NCBI GenBank assembly: GCA_021846145.1
Contig: JAJZCJ010000072.1
Coordinates: 1 to 12,234 of the forward strand
Reading direction: 5' to 3'
DNA length: 12,234 nucleotides
Origin: Bacillota bacterium
GTDB lineage: Bacteria > Bacillota > Bacilli > Alicyclobacillales > SLC66
Shown here: piece by piece, positions 1-6,496 of the stretch
Position numbering within the stretch: the stretch's first letter is position 1
Layout: each line of letters begins with the position of its first letter
Program-made: the position numbers and the translations under genes
Notes under the pieces: generated by a model
Database searches by the model: none
Told to the model about the DNA's origin: nothing
Seen by the model: only the letters and a program-made list of their open reading frames with translations

Positions 1-104
1 ATATCTTATTTAACTGGATGGTGTCCCACAGAAATGCTGCTCAAAACCTTGGGTGCCAAACAACAGATAAGGGTTCCAAAATTATAAAGCTGCTTGTGTG
101 CCAT
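1..104. other. Left edge, no feature recognised
   Basis: No gene, hairpin with T-run or repeat is seen in these bases downstream of vapC. They contain several stops in all frames. Confidence 0.6.
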
Positions 105-506
105 TCATTTCGTCCAATCTTCAACGCGTAAACCTTCTACTCGTTCGAACTCTCGCGTGTTGTTCGTGACAAGCGGAACATCGAGTGACCATGCGTGTGC
201 CGCAATCATAGTGTCGAGCGGACCAATGGGTCGACCTTTCCTCTCTAATTCCGCACGAATCGATCCATATGCCACAGTTGCATCCACAGTAAATTCCGCG
301 ATATCAAGCGGCAAAAGAAACGCCTCTAGAGCAGTCTGATTACGTGCTTTGTATTCACTTTTTGAGACACCATCTTGCAACTCCGCTACTGTCACCACGG
401 AGACGCCGATCTCGCCTGTACGAAACGCGTGCATCCGATTTAATACCACATCTGACCGTCCTTTGATGAGATATATGCAGATATTGGTATCCAGCATATA
501 TCTCAT
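105..506 (-). CDS. vapC: VapC-family PIN-domain ribonuclease toxin
   Basis: This is a PIN-domain toxin of the VapC/MvpT type, expected to be a Mg-dependent endoribonuclease that cuts tRNA or rRNA when free of its antitoxin. The 133-residue length is normal. Visible PIN acidic residues are Asp6 in the N-terminal LDTN motif, Glu42 in the TVAEL motif and Asp98 in PLDTM, followed by the TNN motif near residues 114-116. The ATG at 506 is chosen as start; it shares one base with the vapB stop (TGATG). A TTG one codon upstream (509) would give a 4-base overlap and cannot be excluded. The gene lies directly behind its antitoxin, so translation is probably coupled. Family assignment is sure; the RNA target cannot be read from the sequence. 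Confidence 0.95.
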   Translation of the reverse strand: MRYMLDTNICIYLIKGRSDVVLNRMHAFRTGEIGVSVVTVAELQDGVSKSEYKARNQTALEAFLLPLDIAEFTVDATVAYGSIRAELERKGRPIGPLDTMIAAHAWSLDVPLVTNNTREFERVEGLRVEDWTK

Positions 507-736
507 CAAAATGATTCCTCACGCTGTTGATCCGACGGTTGCACACGCTCGCTCATATAATCATCTGAGAATAGATCCAGTGATTGAGCCAACGAGTCCC
601 ATGCGTCATCCACAGGCAATAACACGACTGCTTTACCGACGCGTTTGACGTACACTTCGACACCAGTAAACCGAAATTCCTTAGGCAAACGCACGGCTTG
701 GCTCCGTCCTGATTGGAAAAGCTTTGCTCGCTCCAT
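506..736 (-). CDS. vapB: VapB/VagC-type antitoxin, AbrB/MazE-like DNA-binding domain
   Basis: This 76-residue protein is the antitoxin partner of the downstream VapC. The N-terminal half (about 1-48) is a swapped-hairpin AbrB/SpoVT domain of the VagC kind, with the typical pattern of a short basic stretch and an AVRLPKEF motif around residues 14-21. The acidic and aromatic C-terminal part (DLFSDDYMSER, about 53-63) matches the region that such antitoxins insert into the toxin active site. The start at 736 is preceded by AGGGGGTG. In this family the antitoxin, alone and as complex with VapC, binds palindromes at its own promoter; two such palindromes lie just upstream of this gene. The pair stands alone without other mobile-element genes in view. 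Confidence 0.94.
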   Translation of the reverse strand: MERAKLFQSGRSQAVRLPKEFRFTGVEVYVKRVGKAVVLLPVDDAWDSLAQSLDLFSDDYMSERVQPSDQQREESF

Positions 737-752
737 GCCATCACCCCCTCAC

Positions 753-772
753 GATATATATCAAGTATATAC
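753..772 (-). promoter_or_regulatory. Probable vapBC operator: two adjacent AT palindromes
   Basis: Two perfect palindromes lie side by side: GATATATATC (753-762) and GTATATAC (765-772), two bases apart. The second overlaps the -10 hexamer of the vapBC promoter and the first lies just downstream of it, over or near the transcription start. Binding of VapB or VapBC here would block transcription, the usual autoregulation of this family. AT palindromes also arise by chance in such alternating sequence, so the assignment rests on position. Confidence 0.55.
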
Positions 773-792
773 CACAGGATAACCCAATTCAA
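764..792 (-). promoter_or_regulatory. vapBC sigma-A-type promoter
   Basis: On the minus strand TTGAAT (792-787) and TATACT (769-764) are separated by exactly 17 bases. Both hexamers are close to the sigma-A consensus. The -10 hexamer lies 28 bases upstream of the vapB start codon, leaving a short leader. Confidence 0.7.
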
Positions 793-891
793 CACACTGA
801 TGATACATGCACATTATAATCGTCAGCTTGCTGTCTATTCACCTGTTGGCCGGGTCACATATATCCCCAAACAAACCTGATGTTTTCGAGG

Positions 892-897
892 TATAAT
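892..897 (+). promoter_or_regulatory. Possible -10 box for the iminopeptidase gene
   Basis: A perfect TATAAT lies 35 bases before the start codon at 932. No good -35 hexamer is seen at 16-18 bases upstream and there is no extended TG, so this is only a candidate. Confidence 0.35.
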
Positions 898-931
898 ATA
901 TGGTAATTATGAGGACAAGGGTGGTCGCACA

Positions 932-1801
932 ATGAATCAGGTGACAGAAGGAAAGATTCCAGTCACAGGCGGGAACGTATGGTATCGAATCACAGGGCGA
1001 AGTGTTGGCACCCCACTGCTCGTCATGCACGGTGGACCAGGGGGTTCAAGTGTGGAGGACGATGTATTAAGGACTCTATCCGATGAACGGCCTGTCATCC
1101 ATTATGACCAACTAGGTTCCGGCCAATCTGATCGGCCACATGATCCGTCCTTGTGGAATGTGGCACGATTTGTCGAGGAACTGGGTCAAGTGCGCGCTGC
1201 ACTGCATCTTGATGAGGTACATCTACTCGGTCACTCATGGGGAACCATGTTGGCTGCCTCTTATCTCTTGACACAGCCTACTGGCGTCAAAAGCATTATT
1301 TTCTCCAGCCCCGCACTGAGTGCCCGGTTATGGGAAAATGACCAGCGCGAATACCTGAAGGCATTTCCAGAAACCATACAACACGCTGTAGAAAAGAACG
1401 AACGAGAAGGCACAACGAATGCCCCAGACTATCAAGAAGCGATGATGGCATTTTACCACCGCCATTTGTGCCGTTTAGAACCATGGCCGAATGCAATGGT
1501 TCAGATGATGGACGACATGAATATGGAAGTATATGGAATCATGTGGGGTGCGTCTGAATTCACTGTCACTGGAAGTCTTCGAACTTTTGATGTGACAAAA
1601 CAACTTCACGAGATCAAGCTGCCAAGCTTATTTTTGTGCGGACGGTATGACGAGGCAACACCCCATACCACACAGTACTACGCAAGCTTGATTCCAGATT
1701 CTGAATTTCACGTATTCGAGCACAGTTCACACATGACCTTTCTTGAGGAGCCGGAAACATACGCTGCAAAGGTAAGGTCGTTCTTAAATCGCCATGAGTA
1801 A
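932..1801 (+). CDS. pip: Proline iminopeptidase-family alpha/beta hydrolase (MEROPS S33)
   Basis: The 289-residue protein has the length and motifs of the bacterial proline iminopeptidases, cytosolic enzymes that remove N-terminal proline from peptides. HGGPGG at 33-38 forms the oxyanion region; GHSWGT (100-105) carries the nucleophile Ser102; Asp240 in GRYDEATP and His267 in SSHMTF complete the triad. The region about 130-215 is the variable cap that shapes the substrate pocket. There is no signal peptide or membrane segment. ATG at 932 follows AAGGGTGG at a good distance. The gene is alone on the plus strand here, and no intrinsic terminator for this strand is seen downstream. Related S33 hydrolases can act on other amides or esters, so strict proline specificity is likely but not proved. 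Confidence 0.88.
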   Translation: MNQVTEGKIPVTGGNVWYRITGRSVGTPLLVMHGGPGGSSVEDDVLRTLSDERPVIHYDQLGSGQSDRPHDPSLWNVARFVEELGQVRAALHLDEVHLLGHSWGTMLAASYLLTQPTGVKSIIFSSPALSARLWENDQREYLKAFPETIQHAVEKNEREGTTNAPDYQEAMMAFYHRHLCRLEPWPNAMVQMMDDMNMEVYGIMWGASEFTVTGSLRTFDVTKQLHEIKLPSLFLCGRYDEATPHTTQYYASLIPDSEFHVFEHSSHMTFLEEPETYAAKVRSFLNRHE

Positions 1802-1830
1802 GGCTAATTATTCATGGTGAGCCACTCACA

Positions 1831-1879
1831 AAAAATAAACTCCTCGTCCTACCCGAACAAGTCCAAGTAGAACGAGGAG
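1831..1879 (-). terminator. Rho-independent terminator of the NCS1 permease gene
   Basis: On the minus strand an 8-bp perfect stem (1872-1879 with 1840-1847) continues after one mismatch with about four more pairs, and is followed directly by TTTATTTTTT (1840-1831 region). It begins about 25 bases after the permease stop codon. In the plus direction no T-run follows the hairpin, so it should not serve the hydrolase gene. Confidence 0.8.
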
Positions 1880-1903
1880 CTGATCATATCTCACCGCAAG
1901 CAA

Positions 1904-3313
1904 TCAGGCGGCCTTCCTACCATCTTGCACATCTGTATTTTTGGAAAATCTGCTGAAGATAGCGTAAAGAATCATCGCCACCACAAAACTCACATAATAC
2001 GAGATATCGCCAATCTGCGGATACGCCTTAGCAATTGGCCCCATTAGAATTGATTGATTGAAAAACGGATACGATGCAATAATCGCCAATATAAAAGCGT
2101 ATACACCCGCTTTGACATTGCCGCTGCCCTCATAAAATTGATTGACACTGTCTTGTTTGCGCCGATACATCAAATAATCTGTGACGACAATGGCCAACCA
2201 CGGGCTGATCCAATAAGCAAGCAATAGCAAGAAGTTGCTATAATTCGCATAATAACCACCAGTGCCGCCAAAGTAAGATAACACGCCACCAAGAATCCCA
2301 ATAATTAAAGCAGCCACCCAGCGCTTGGGCAAAATGGCTCTTACCCACTTCATATCAATGGCTAACAGTGACAGCGAACCCGAGTAAATATTGAGCACGT
2401 TAGCAGTGATCGTTCCCAGCATGATCGCGATCATCGTCACCACGACGATACCATGTGGCATCAGTCCTGATACCAAGTCTGTCGGTGTGCTGATATTTGG
2501 TTTTACTGTAGCAAGACCTGCCCCAAGTAGCTCTAGCCAAACGGCGGGAATAAAATTTCCGAAAAAAGCAAAATTGAATGCCTTGCGGAAAGGCGTATTC
2601 TTAGGCAAATAGCGACTGTAGTCAGAGCTGAAAGTCAACCACCCCAGCATATAAGAAAAAGTGGTGCCTATCGTCAATATGATTGAACCGAAAGTGCCAC
2701 TAAAGACTGGTGCCTTGAAGTTTTCTGCAATATTAAAGTGAATATGCCCCAGTGCGTAAATGGTGGTAATGATGAAAATAACAGCCAAGAATAGCGCAGC
2801 GATTTTTTCCACAAAGTGAATCAAATTATGTCCGTACACACTGACGACGGCTTGTAGCGCGATCATGATGATCAGATCAGGCACGAAGCCAATGGGCAAA
2901 AGCCATTGCAATGCATACACGCCTAGAACCGTATTGACTGCATACCAACCCACACCTGCGACAAAATTGAATAATGCCGGAATGAAATTGCCGTAAAAGC
3001 CAAATGCCGCGCGCGACTGAATGAGTTGCGGAATACCCCAGCGATAACCAAATGTAGTCAAGATTCCAATAAAAAATGCCCCAATCGCTGTTCCAATGAC
3101 GATGGAAATGGCCGCTTGGGTCAAGTTGAGTCCAAACAAACTAACCGCCAGCACTCCCAGTGTCAGCGTAGCAAATTCAAGATTTGCGCTAAACCACAAC
3201 GTAAAAATATTTCTCGGTTTCCCGTGTCTTTCATTTACGGAAATAGGATCAATACCATGAGGTTCAACATGTAATACCTCATCACCGTAAAATTCAGTCG
3301 TTTTCGCCTCCAT
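1904..3313 (-). CDS. NCS1-family purine/cytosine-type permease
   Basis: This 469-residue integral membrane protein belongs to the nucleobase:cation symporter-1 family (cytosine, purine, allantoin and hydantoin permeases), which take up nucleobase-like substrates with H+ or Na+. A hydrophilic N-terminus of about 35 residues leads into roughly 12 hydrophobic segments. Family signatures are NIFTLWFSANLEF (35-47) in the first membrane segment and the loop GIPQLIQSRAAFGFYG (93-108). ATG at 3313 follows GGGAGG at a good distance. The gene has its own promoter, a terminator and an upstream pair of PurBox-like elements, which points to a purine base as the likely substrate (inference). Cytosine or a related compound remains possible. 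It is in the same direction as the ccm operon but appears to be a separate transcription unit. Confidence 0.88.
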   Translation of the reverse strand: MEAKTTEFYGDEVLHVEPHGIDPISVNERHGKPRNIFTLWFSANLEFATLTLGVLAVSLFGLNLTQAAISIVIGTAIGAFFIGILTTFGYRWGIPQLIQSRAAFGFYGNFIPALFNFVAGVGWYAVNTVLGVYALQWLLPIGFVPDLIIMIALQAVVSVYGHNLIHFVEKIAALFLAVIFIITTIYALGHIHFNIAENFKAPVFSGTFGSIILTIGTTFSYMLGWLTFSSDYSRYLPKNTPFRKAFNFAFFGNFIPAVWLELLGAGLATVKPNISTPTDLVSGLMPHGIVVVTMIAIMLGTITANVLNIYSGSLSLLAIDMKWVRAILPKRWVAALIIGILGGVLSYFGGTGGYYANYSNFLLLLAYWISPWLAIVVTDYLMYRRKQDSVNQFYEGSGNVKAGVYAFILAIIASYPFFNQSILMGPIAKAYPQIGDISYYVSFVVAMILYAIFSRFSKNTDVQDGRKAA

Positions 3314-3345
3314 ATTAACCTCCCTGTCACAGTAGAATTAATTTA

Positions 3346-3374
3346 ACTATGCCCGATGTTTTCTATAGAGTCAA
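3346..3374 (-). promoter_or_regulatory. Promoter of the NCS1 permease gene
   Basis: On the minus strand TTGACT (3374-3369) and CATAGT (3351-3346) are 17 bases apart. The -35 is near consensus, the -10 weaker. The leader to the start codon is about 30 bases, too short for a purine riboswitch. Confidence 0.6.
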
Positions 3375-3378
3375 GATT

Positions 3379-3422
3379 ATGCACGAACGTTTATATAGTT
3401 TTTTTTAATAATGTTCGTATTT
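3379..3422 (-). promoter_or_regulatory. Inverted pair of PurBox-like elements (putative PurR operator)
   Basis: On the minus strand 3422-3410 reads AAATACGAACATT, matching 12 of 13 positions of the Bacillus PurR box AWWWCCGAACWWT (recalled consensus). On the plus strand 3379-3391 holds a second, weaker copy with the ACGAAC core and 9 of 13 matches. The two face each other across 18 AT-rich bases including an 8-T run, close to the 16-17 base spacing known for PurR operators. The pair sits directly upstream of the -35 of the permease promoter, where PurR boxes are usually found. PurR represses purine synthesis and transport genes when PRPP is low. The strong box begins immediately after the ccmD stop codon. 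Confidence 0.6.
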
Positions 3423-3566
3423 TTACTGTTCTTTGATGTCCTCCAACATTCTCCTGACATCTTCTAATTCAAGACGCAACTTACGTTGTCTTTGCACCAA
3501 TACCACCACGTAGATAAATGTACCCACCCACACCACCGCCGCAGCGGCAAACAAAAATCCCAACAT
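3423..3566 (-). CDS. ccmD: CcmD-like small membrane protein
   Basis: This 47-residue reading frame begins two bases after the ccmC stop codon. It has one hydrophobic helix (about residues 3-25, MLGFLF... to VVVLVQ) followed by a charged, heptad-like cytoplasmic tail (residues 26-47, rich in Arg, Glu and Leu). This size, topology and position match CcmD, the small subunit that helps the CcmABC transporter release haem-loaded CcmE. AAGGAG lies inside the end of ccmC, 11 bases before the ATG at 3566. An in-frame ATG at 3590 would add eight residues but has a poorer ribosome site. CcmD proteins are poorly conserved, so the name rests on position and shape rather than on residues. It is the last gene of the ccm operon. 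Confidence 0.82.
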   Translation of the reverse strand: MLGFLFAAAAVVWVGTFIYVVVLVQRQRKLRLELEDVRRMLEDIKEQ

Positions 3567-3567
3567 A

Positions 3568-4272
3568 TTAAGAATCGCTCCTTTCGTCATACTTTGTCAG
3601 CACATTTCTTACCTGCTCACGAAGTTCATTTAGTTGGTCATGATCCTTTGCCATCATCGTACCTATCCAAAGGATGACCACATAAAGGCCGAGAAAAACG
3701 ACAAGGCTAAATAACAAGGTATACACCATACTAGGAGGCATATTAAATCCTTGTGCAGTAATTACGTTAGGGTGTATGCCATGCCACCACGTCACCGATT
3801 GATGAATGATGGGAATGTCCACCGCTGCAATCAGTCCGTAAACAGAAGCCACTTTTGCCGCTCGTTCCCGATCTGCAATGGAAGCACGCAACAATGGATA
3901 AGCCATGAATAAAAACCACAAAATTAACGTAGTAGTCAAAGTAGGATCCCACGTCCACCAAGCATTCCACACCGCATCACCCCAGATGGAACCTGATATG
4001 AGAACAAACGTGGTAAATACGAAACCAATTTCAGCAGACGTCTTTGCCATTTGATCCCAAATCCATTGTTTCCTTACCAAAAACACGACGCCAAAGATAG
4101 CCGTCACTCCAAAAGCAGTAAAAGCCACCATCGCGCTAGCAATGTGGAAATACATGATGCGCACCACATTACCCATCTGTGCTTCTGGAGGAGAGGCGAT
4201 AAAATCCAGATACTGACTGGCAATCATGCCTACTCCCAGCAGCACGATCAGCACCCACTGCCATTTTTTCAT
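3568..4272 (-). CDS. ccmC: Haem exporter/handling protein CcmC
   Basis: CcmC is the haem-handling membrane subunit of System I that loads haem onto CcmE at the outer face of the membrane. The 234-residue product has about six membrane segments. The tryptophan-rich WWD signature is present as WGDAVWNAWWTWDP (97-110). Two conserved haem-ligand regions are seen: His43 in the MYFHIASA segment, and His164/His167 in the WWHGIHPN loop. ATG at 4272 is preferred because GGAGG lies eight bases before it; a GTG one codon earlier (4275) abuts the ccmB TAA stop. It follows ccmB without a gap and precedes ccmD by one base. Identification is firm; System II CcsA also has a WWD domain but differs in length and context. 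Confidence 0.95.
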   Translation of the reverse strand: MKKWQWVLIVLLGVGMIASQYLDFIASPPEAQMGNVVRIMYFHIASAMVAFTAFGVTAIFGVVFLVRKQWIWDQMAKTSAEIGFVFTTFVLISGSIWGDAVWNAWWTWDPTLTTTLILWFLFMAYPLLRASIADRERAAKVASVYGLIAAVDIPIIHQSVTWWHGIHPNVITAQGFNMPPSMVYTLLFSLVVFLGLYVVILWIGTMMAKDHDQLNELREQVRNVLTKYDERSDS

Positions 4273-4275
4273 CAC

Positions 4276-4947
4276 TTACACCTCCGCAATAAAATCATAC
4301 AATAATCCAGGCAACGCCAAAAACAGCACATTATACGCTACAATCACAGCCCACCAGATCCCTTTACCCCAACCGCCCTCAAAAATAGACGAGGTAACTT
4401 CTACGACGCCGAGTAGTAGTGGGACACTAAGTGGAAACAGCATCAACGGAACAAGAATCTCTCGTAAACTGCTAGTTAACGCTAAGCTAGTTAACATTGC
4501 GCCAACCGCCACAAAACCAAGTGTCCCCATAATTAACACTAATACAAGTGGCGTCCAAGCCACCTGATTAGCGTTGCTTAGCACAGTGCTGTACAAAGGT
4601 ACTAAAAATACCTCCATCACCATCACAAACAGCAAATGCATGATTACACGTGCATAAAAGATGACACTGCGGTCCGCGGGAGCCATATATGCGCCGTAAA
4701 TGGCACCATCCCATCTTTCCTTATCATCTTGACGATTAAGGCTAAAAAGTCCGGCCATCATGATCAGCAGCCATAATAGTCCCGCTTTAGAAAAGTCAGT
4801 CATCACGCCACTTCCGTAAAATACCAGTCCCATAAGAAATACCAGCAGCAAAGCAAAGGACAAGGAAGAGACAAACAACTGCCTAGTTCTCCACTCGATT
4901 CGCAGATCTTTGCCCACCATCGCTATCAGCACACGAAAAAAATTCAC
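4276..4947 (-). CDS. ccmB: ABC transporter membrane subunit CcmB
   Basis: CcmB is the membrane partner of the CcmA ATPase in the CcmABCD complex that releases holo-CcmE from CcmC. The 223-residue product has about six hydrophobic segments and the family's N-terminal layout: a short amphipathic start, KDLRIEWR near 13-20, and the loop NRQDDKERWDGA near 71-82 which corresponds to the ATPase-contacting region. The GTG start at 4947 overlaps the ccmA stop as GTGA and has AAGGAG seven bases upstream, so it is well supported and translation is probably coupled to ccmA. Length is typical of the family. Confidence 0.94.
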   Translation of the reverse strand: MNFFRVLIAMVGKDLRIEWRTRQLFVSSLSFALLLVFLMGLVFYGSGVMTDFSKAGLLWLLIMMAGLFSLNRQDDKERWDGAIYGAYMAPADRSVIFYARVIMHLLFVMVMEVFLVPLYSTVLSNANQVAWTPLVLVLIMGTLGFVAVGAMLTSLALTSSLREILVPLMLFPLSVPLLLGVVEVTSSIFEGGWGKGIWWAVIVAYNVLFLALPGLLYDFIAEV

Positions 4948-5588
4948 TTGGAATCTCCTTTAACCAACCGACCCTGAATCAGCTTCACCGCCCGAACCGA
5001 CAACTCACGAATCGGAGCTACTTCATGGCTCACCAGCAGAATACTTGTCCCTGCAGATTGCAACGATTGTAGCAAGGATGTCAACCGTAAGCTATTGGCC
5101 TCATCAAGCCCGTCATAAGGTTCATCAAGAAACAGCAACTCAGGTTGATGCAAACATGCACGTGCGATGGCAAGGCGTTGCTTCATCCCTTTAGAAAACG
5201 CCTTGACTAATACATGGCGATCACGATGCAGCCTGACCTTTTCCAACCACTCACTGACCAATTGTCGCTCATTGGCAAGCCCATATAATTTCGCATAATA
5301 ATAAAGATTCTCTTGCGCAGTAAGTTCACCATACAAAAAAGAGGCATCAAGTAAGACGCCAATGCGCGCTCGCAACGACGAGGACATAGGGGCACCGAAC
5401 CAACGAACTGCCCCTTTTGAAGGTGATGTCATCCCTGCCGCCACTTTTAACAGCGTCGTTTTACCACTGCCATTTGGCCCGATCAGCCAGACGATTTCCC
5501 CAGCGTCCAATGTCAATTCCGCCCCGCTAAGCACCGAGCGGTGACCCATTGTTTTGTAAATAGCTTGCAGTTCCAGGACGTGATTCAT
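4944..5588 (-). CDS. ccmA: ABC transporter ATP-binding subunit CcmA
   Basis: This is the cytoplasmic ATPase of the CcmABCD complex. The 214-residue protein is a single ABC domain with all key motifs: Walker A GPNGSGKTT (37-45), signature FSKGMKQRL (131-139), Walker B LLFLDEP (151-157) and the H-loop His188 in LLVSHE. The signature begins FSKG rather than the usual LSxG, a common variation in CcmA. ATG at 5588 overlaps the stop of the preceding gene orf303 as ATGA. ATP hydrolysis by CcmA in the studied systems drives release of haem-CcmE rather than haem export. Its identity as CcmA instead of a generic ABC protein follows from its position before ccmB, ccmC and ccmD. Confidence 0.95.
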   Translation of the reverse strand: MNHVLELQAIYKTMGHRSVLSGAELTLDAGEIVWLIGPNGSGKTTLLKVAAGMTSPSKGAVRWFGAPMSSSLRARIGVLLDASFLYGELTAQENLYYYAKLYGLANERQLVSEWLEKVRLHRDRHVLVKAFSKGMKQRLAIARACLHQPELLFLDEPYDGLDEANSLRLTSLLQSLQSAGTSILLVSHEVAPIRELSVRAVKLIQGRLVKGDSK

Positions 5589-6496
5589 GGTTTTTGCCCT
5601 TGTCTAAGTGATGTTTCCAATTGCAGCGCACGTTGCTTCATGCGATCACGCTTCAGGTGATAATCGGACTCCTGCACCTCACCTAAGGCATACGCAGATT
5701 CAAGATCTGCCCAACTCTCCATGAGCGCCGCCTTTTGTTTGCGAAGCACTTCTGGACGACCACTGGTGCGCGTCTTACTTCCTCTTTGAATAGAGATGAT
5801 ACCGATGCTAAGGATCAATGCCACTAACAATAAATTACCAACGGCTTCAAAATCAGCAACACGCGGTCCATAGGAGCTCAATACAGGAACATTGGGCAAT
5901 GGCGAAGCCTGTCTTCCGTTAGCAGTCGGCAACAAGGCAATGGATACGGACCATGGTGAACCCGCAGGAATTTCCAGCTTAGTGAACTGACGAAAAGCAT
6001 GCGATCCTGAAATAATAGATGCTGAGTCTGTCTGAAATCCGCCTTGCGAAGAAGCGGTCAACGAACCCTCTGGTATCAAAAAAAACAGTTTTCGCACAGG
6101 CATGTTTTCCTGCCACGTTAGTTCTGTCCCATTTTGATTAAGAGGGGCGCTAAATTCTACGGCAAATGTGGTCAACCCATGCGCTTTAACGATAAACTGC
6201 AGTTGACCGGCTGCATTAATGCTGATTTTTTTAATGGAACCGGCCACCACACGATCATGCTGAACTCCCACAGGCAGGTTGTAGACGACCGCCGTAGCCG
6301 CTCCGATATTTTGAATATTCACAGAAAGCAATACTTGAAGTGTATTGCCTTTTTGGGACGGAACCGCTAGCACCTGCTCGCTCTCCACATACAGTGAGTT
6401 GCCACTTACCTGCTGGGCCAGAGTAAACGGTGCAACAATTAGACCCTGAACGAACACCAAGGCAAGCGCGACAATGAACCTCCACCATAACTTCAT
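5585..6496 (-). CDS. Unknown signal-anchored membrane protein within the ccm operon (orf303)
   Basis: I do not recognise a named family for this 303-residue protein. It starts with a signal peptide (1-28, likely cut after the TLA triplet), followed by an extracytoplasmic domain (about 29-215) rich in alternating beta-strand-like sequence, with no cysteine. One membrane helix (about 218-236) precedes a basic cytoplasmic tail (238-303) that looks helical or coiled-coil. The tail contains DLESAYALGEVQESDYHLKR (264-283), which resembles a segment in the CcmF tail of this operon. It overlaps ccmF and ccmA by ATGA at both ends, so production is coupled to both. The order suggests a structural or regulatory part of the cytochrome maturation complex, perhaps replacing CcmI or another missing component; this is inference. 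Confidence 0.85.
   Translation of the reverse strand: MKLWWRFIVALALVFVQGLIVAPFTLAQQVSGNSLYVESEQVLAVPSQKGNTLQVLLSVNIQNIGAATAVVYNLPVGVQHDRVVAGSIKKISINAAGQLQFIVKAHGLTTFAVEFSAPLNQNGTELTWQENMPVRKLFFLIPEGSLTASSQGGFQTDSASIISGSHAFRQFTKLEIPAGSPWSVSIALLPTANGRQASPLPNVPVLSSYGPRVADFEAVGNLLLVALILSIGIISIQRGSKTRTSGRPEVLRKQKAALMESWADLESAYALGEVQESDYHLKRDRMKQRALQLETSLRQGQKP

Noticed and set aside
105..931. vapBC region as part of a larger defence island or mobile element
   Set aside because: No transposase, integrase, direct repeats or other defence genes are seen; VapBC pairs are common alone in chromosomes.
1817..1829. GTGAG-CCA-CTCAC hairpin as a terminator for the iminopeptidase gene
   Set aside because: Five pairs with a three-base loop followed by A bases on the plus strand, not T; too weak.
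3314..3345. Purine riboswitch in the permease leader
   Set aside because: The predicted leader is only about 30 bases and lacks the conserved purine aptamer core.
3383..3418. ACGAAC...GTTCGT inverted repeat as a terminator for the ccm operon
   Set aside because: The stem is only six pairs with a 24-base loop, and no T-run follows in the minus direction; the PurBox reading explains the sequence better.
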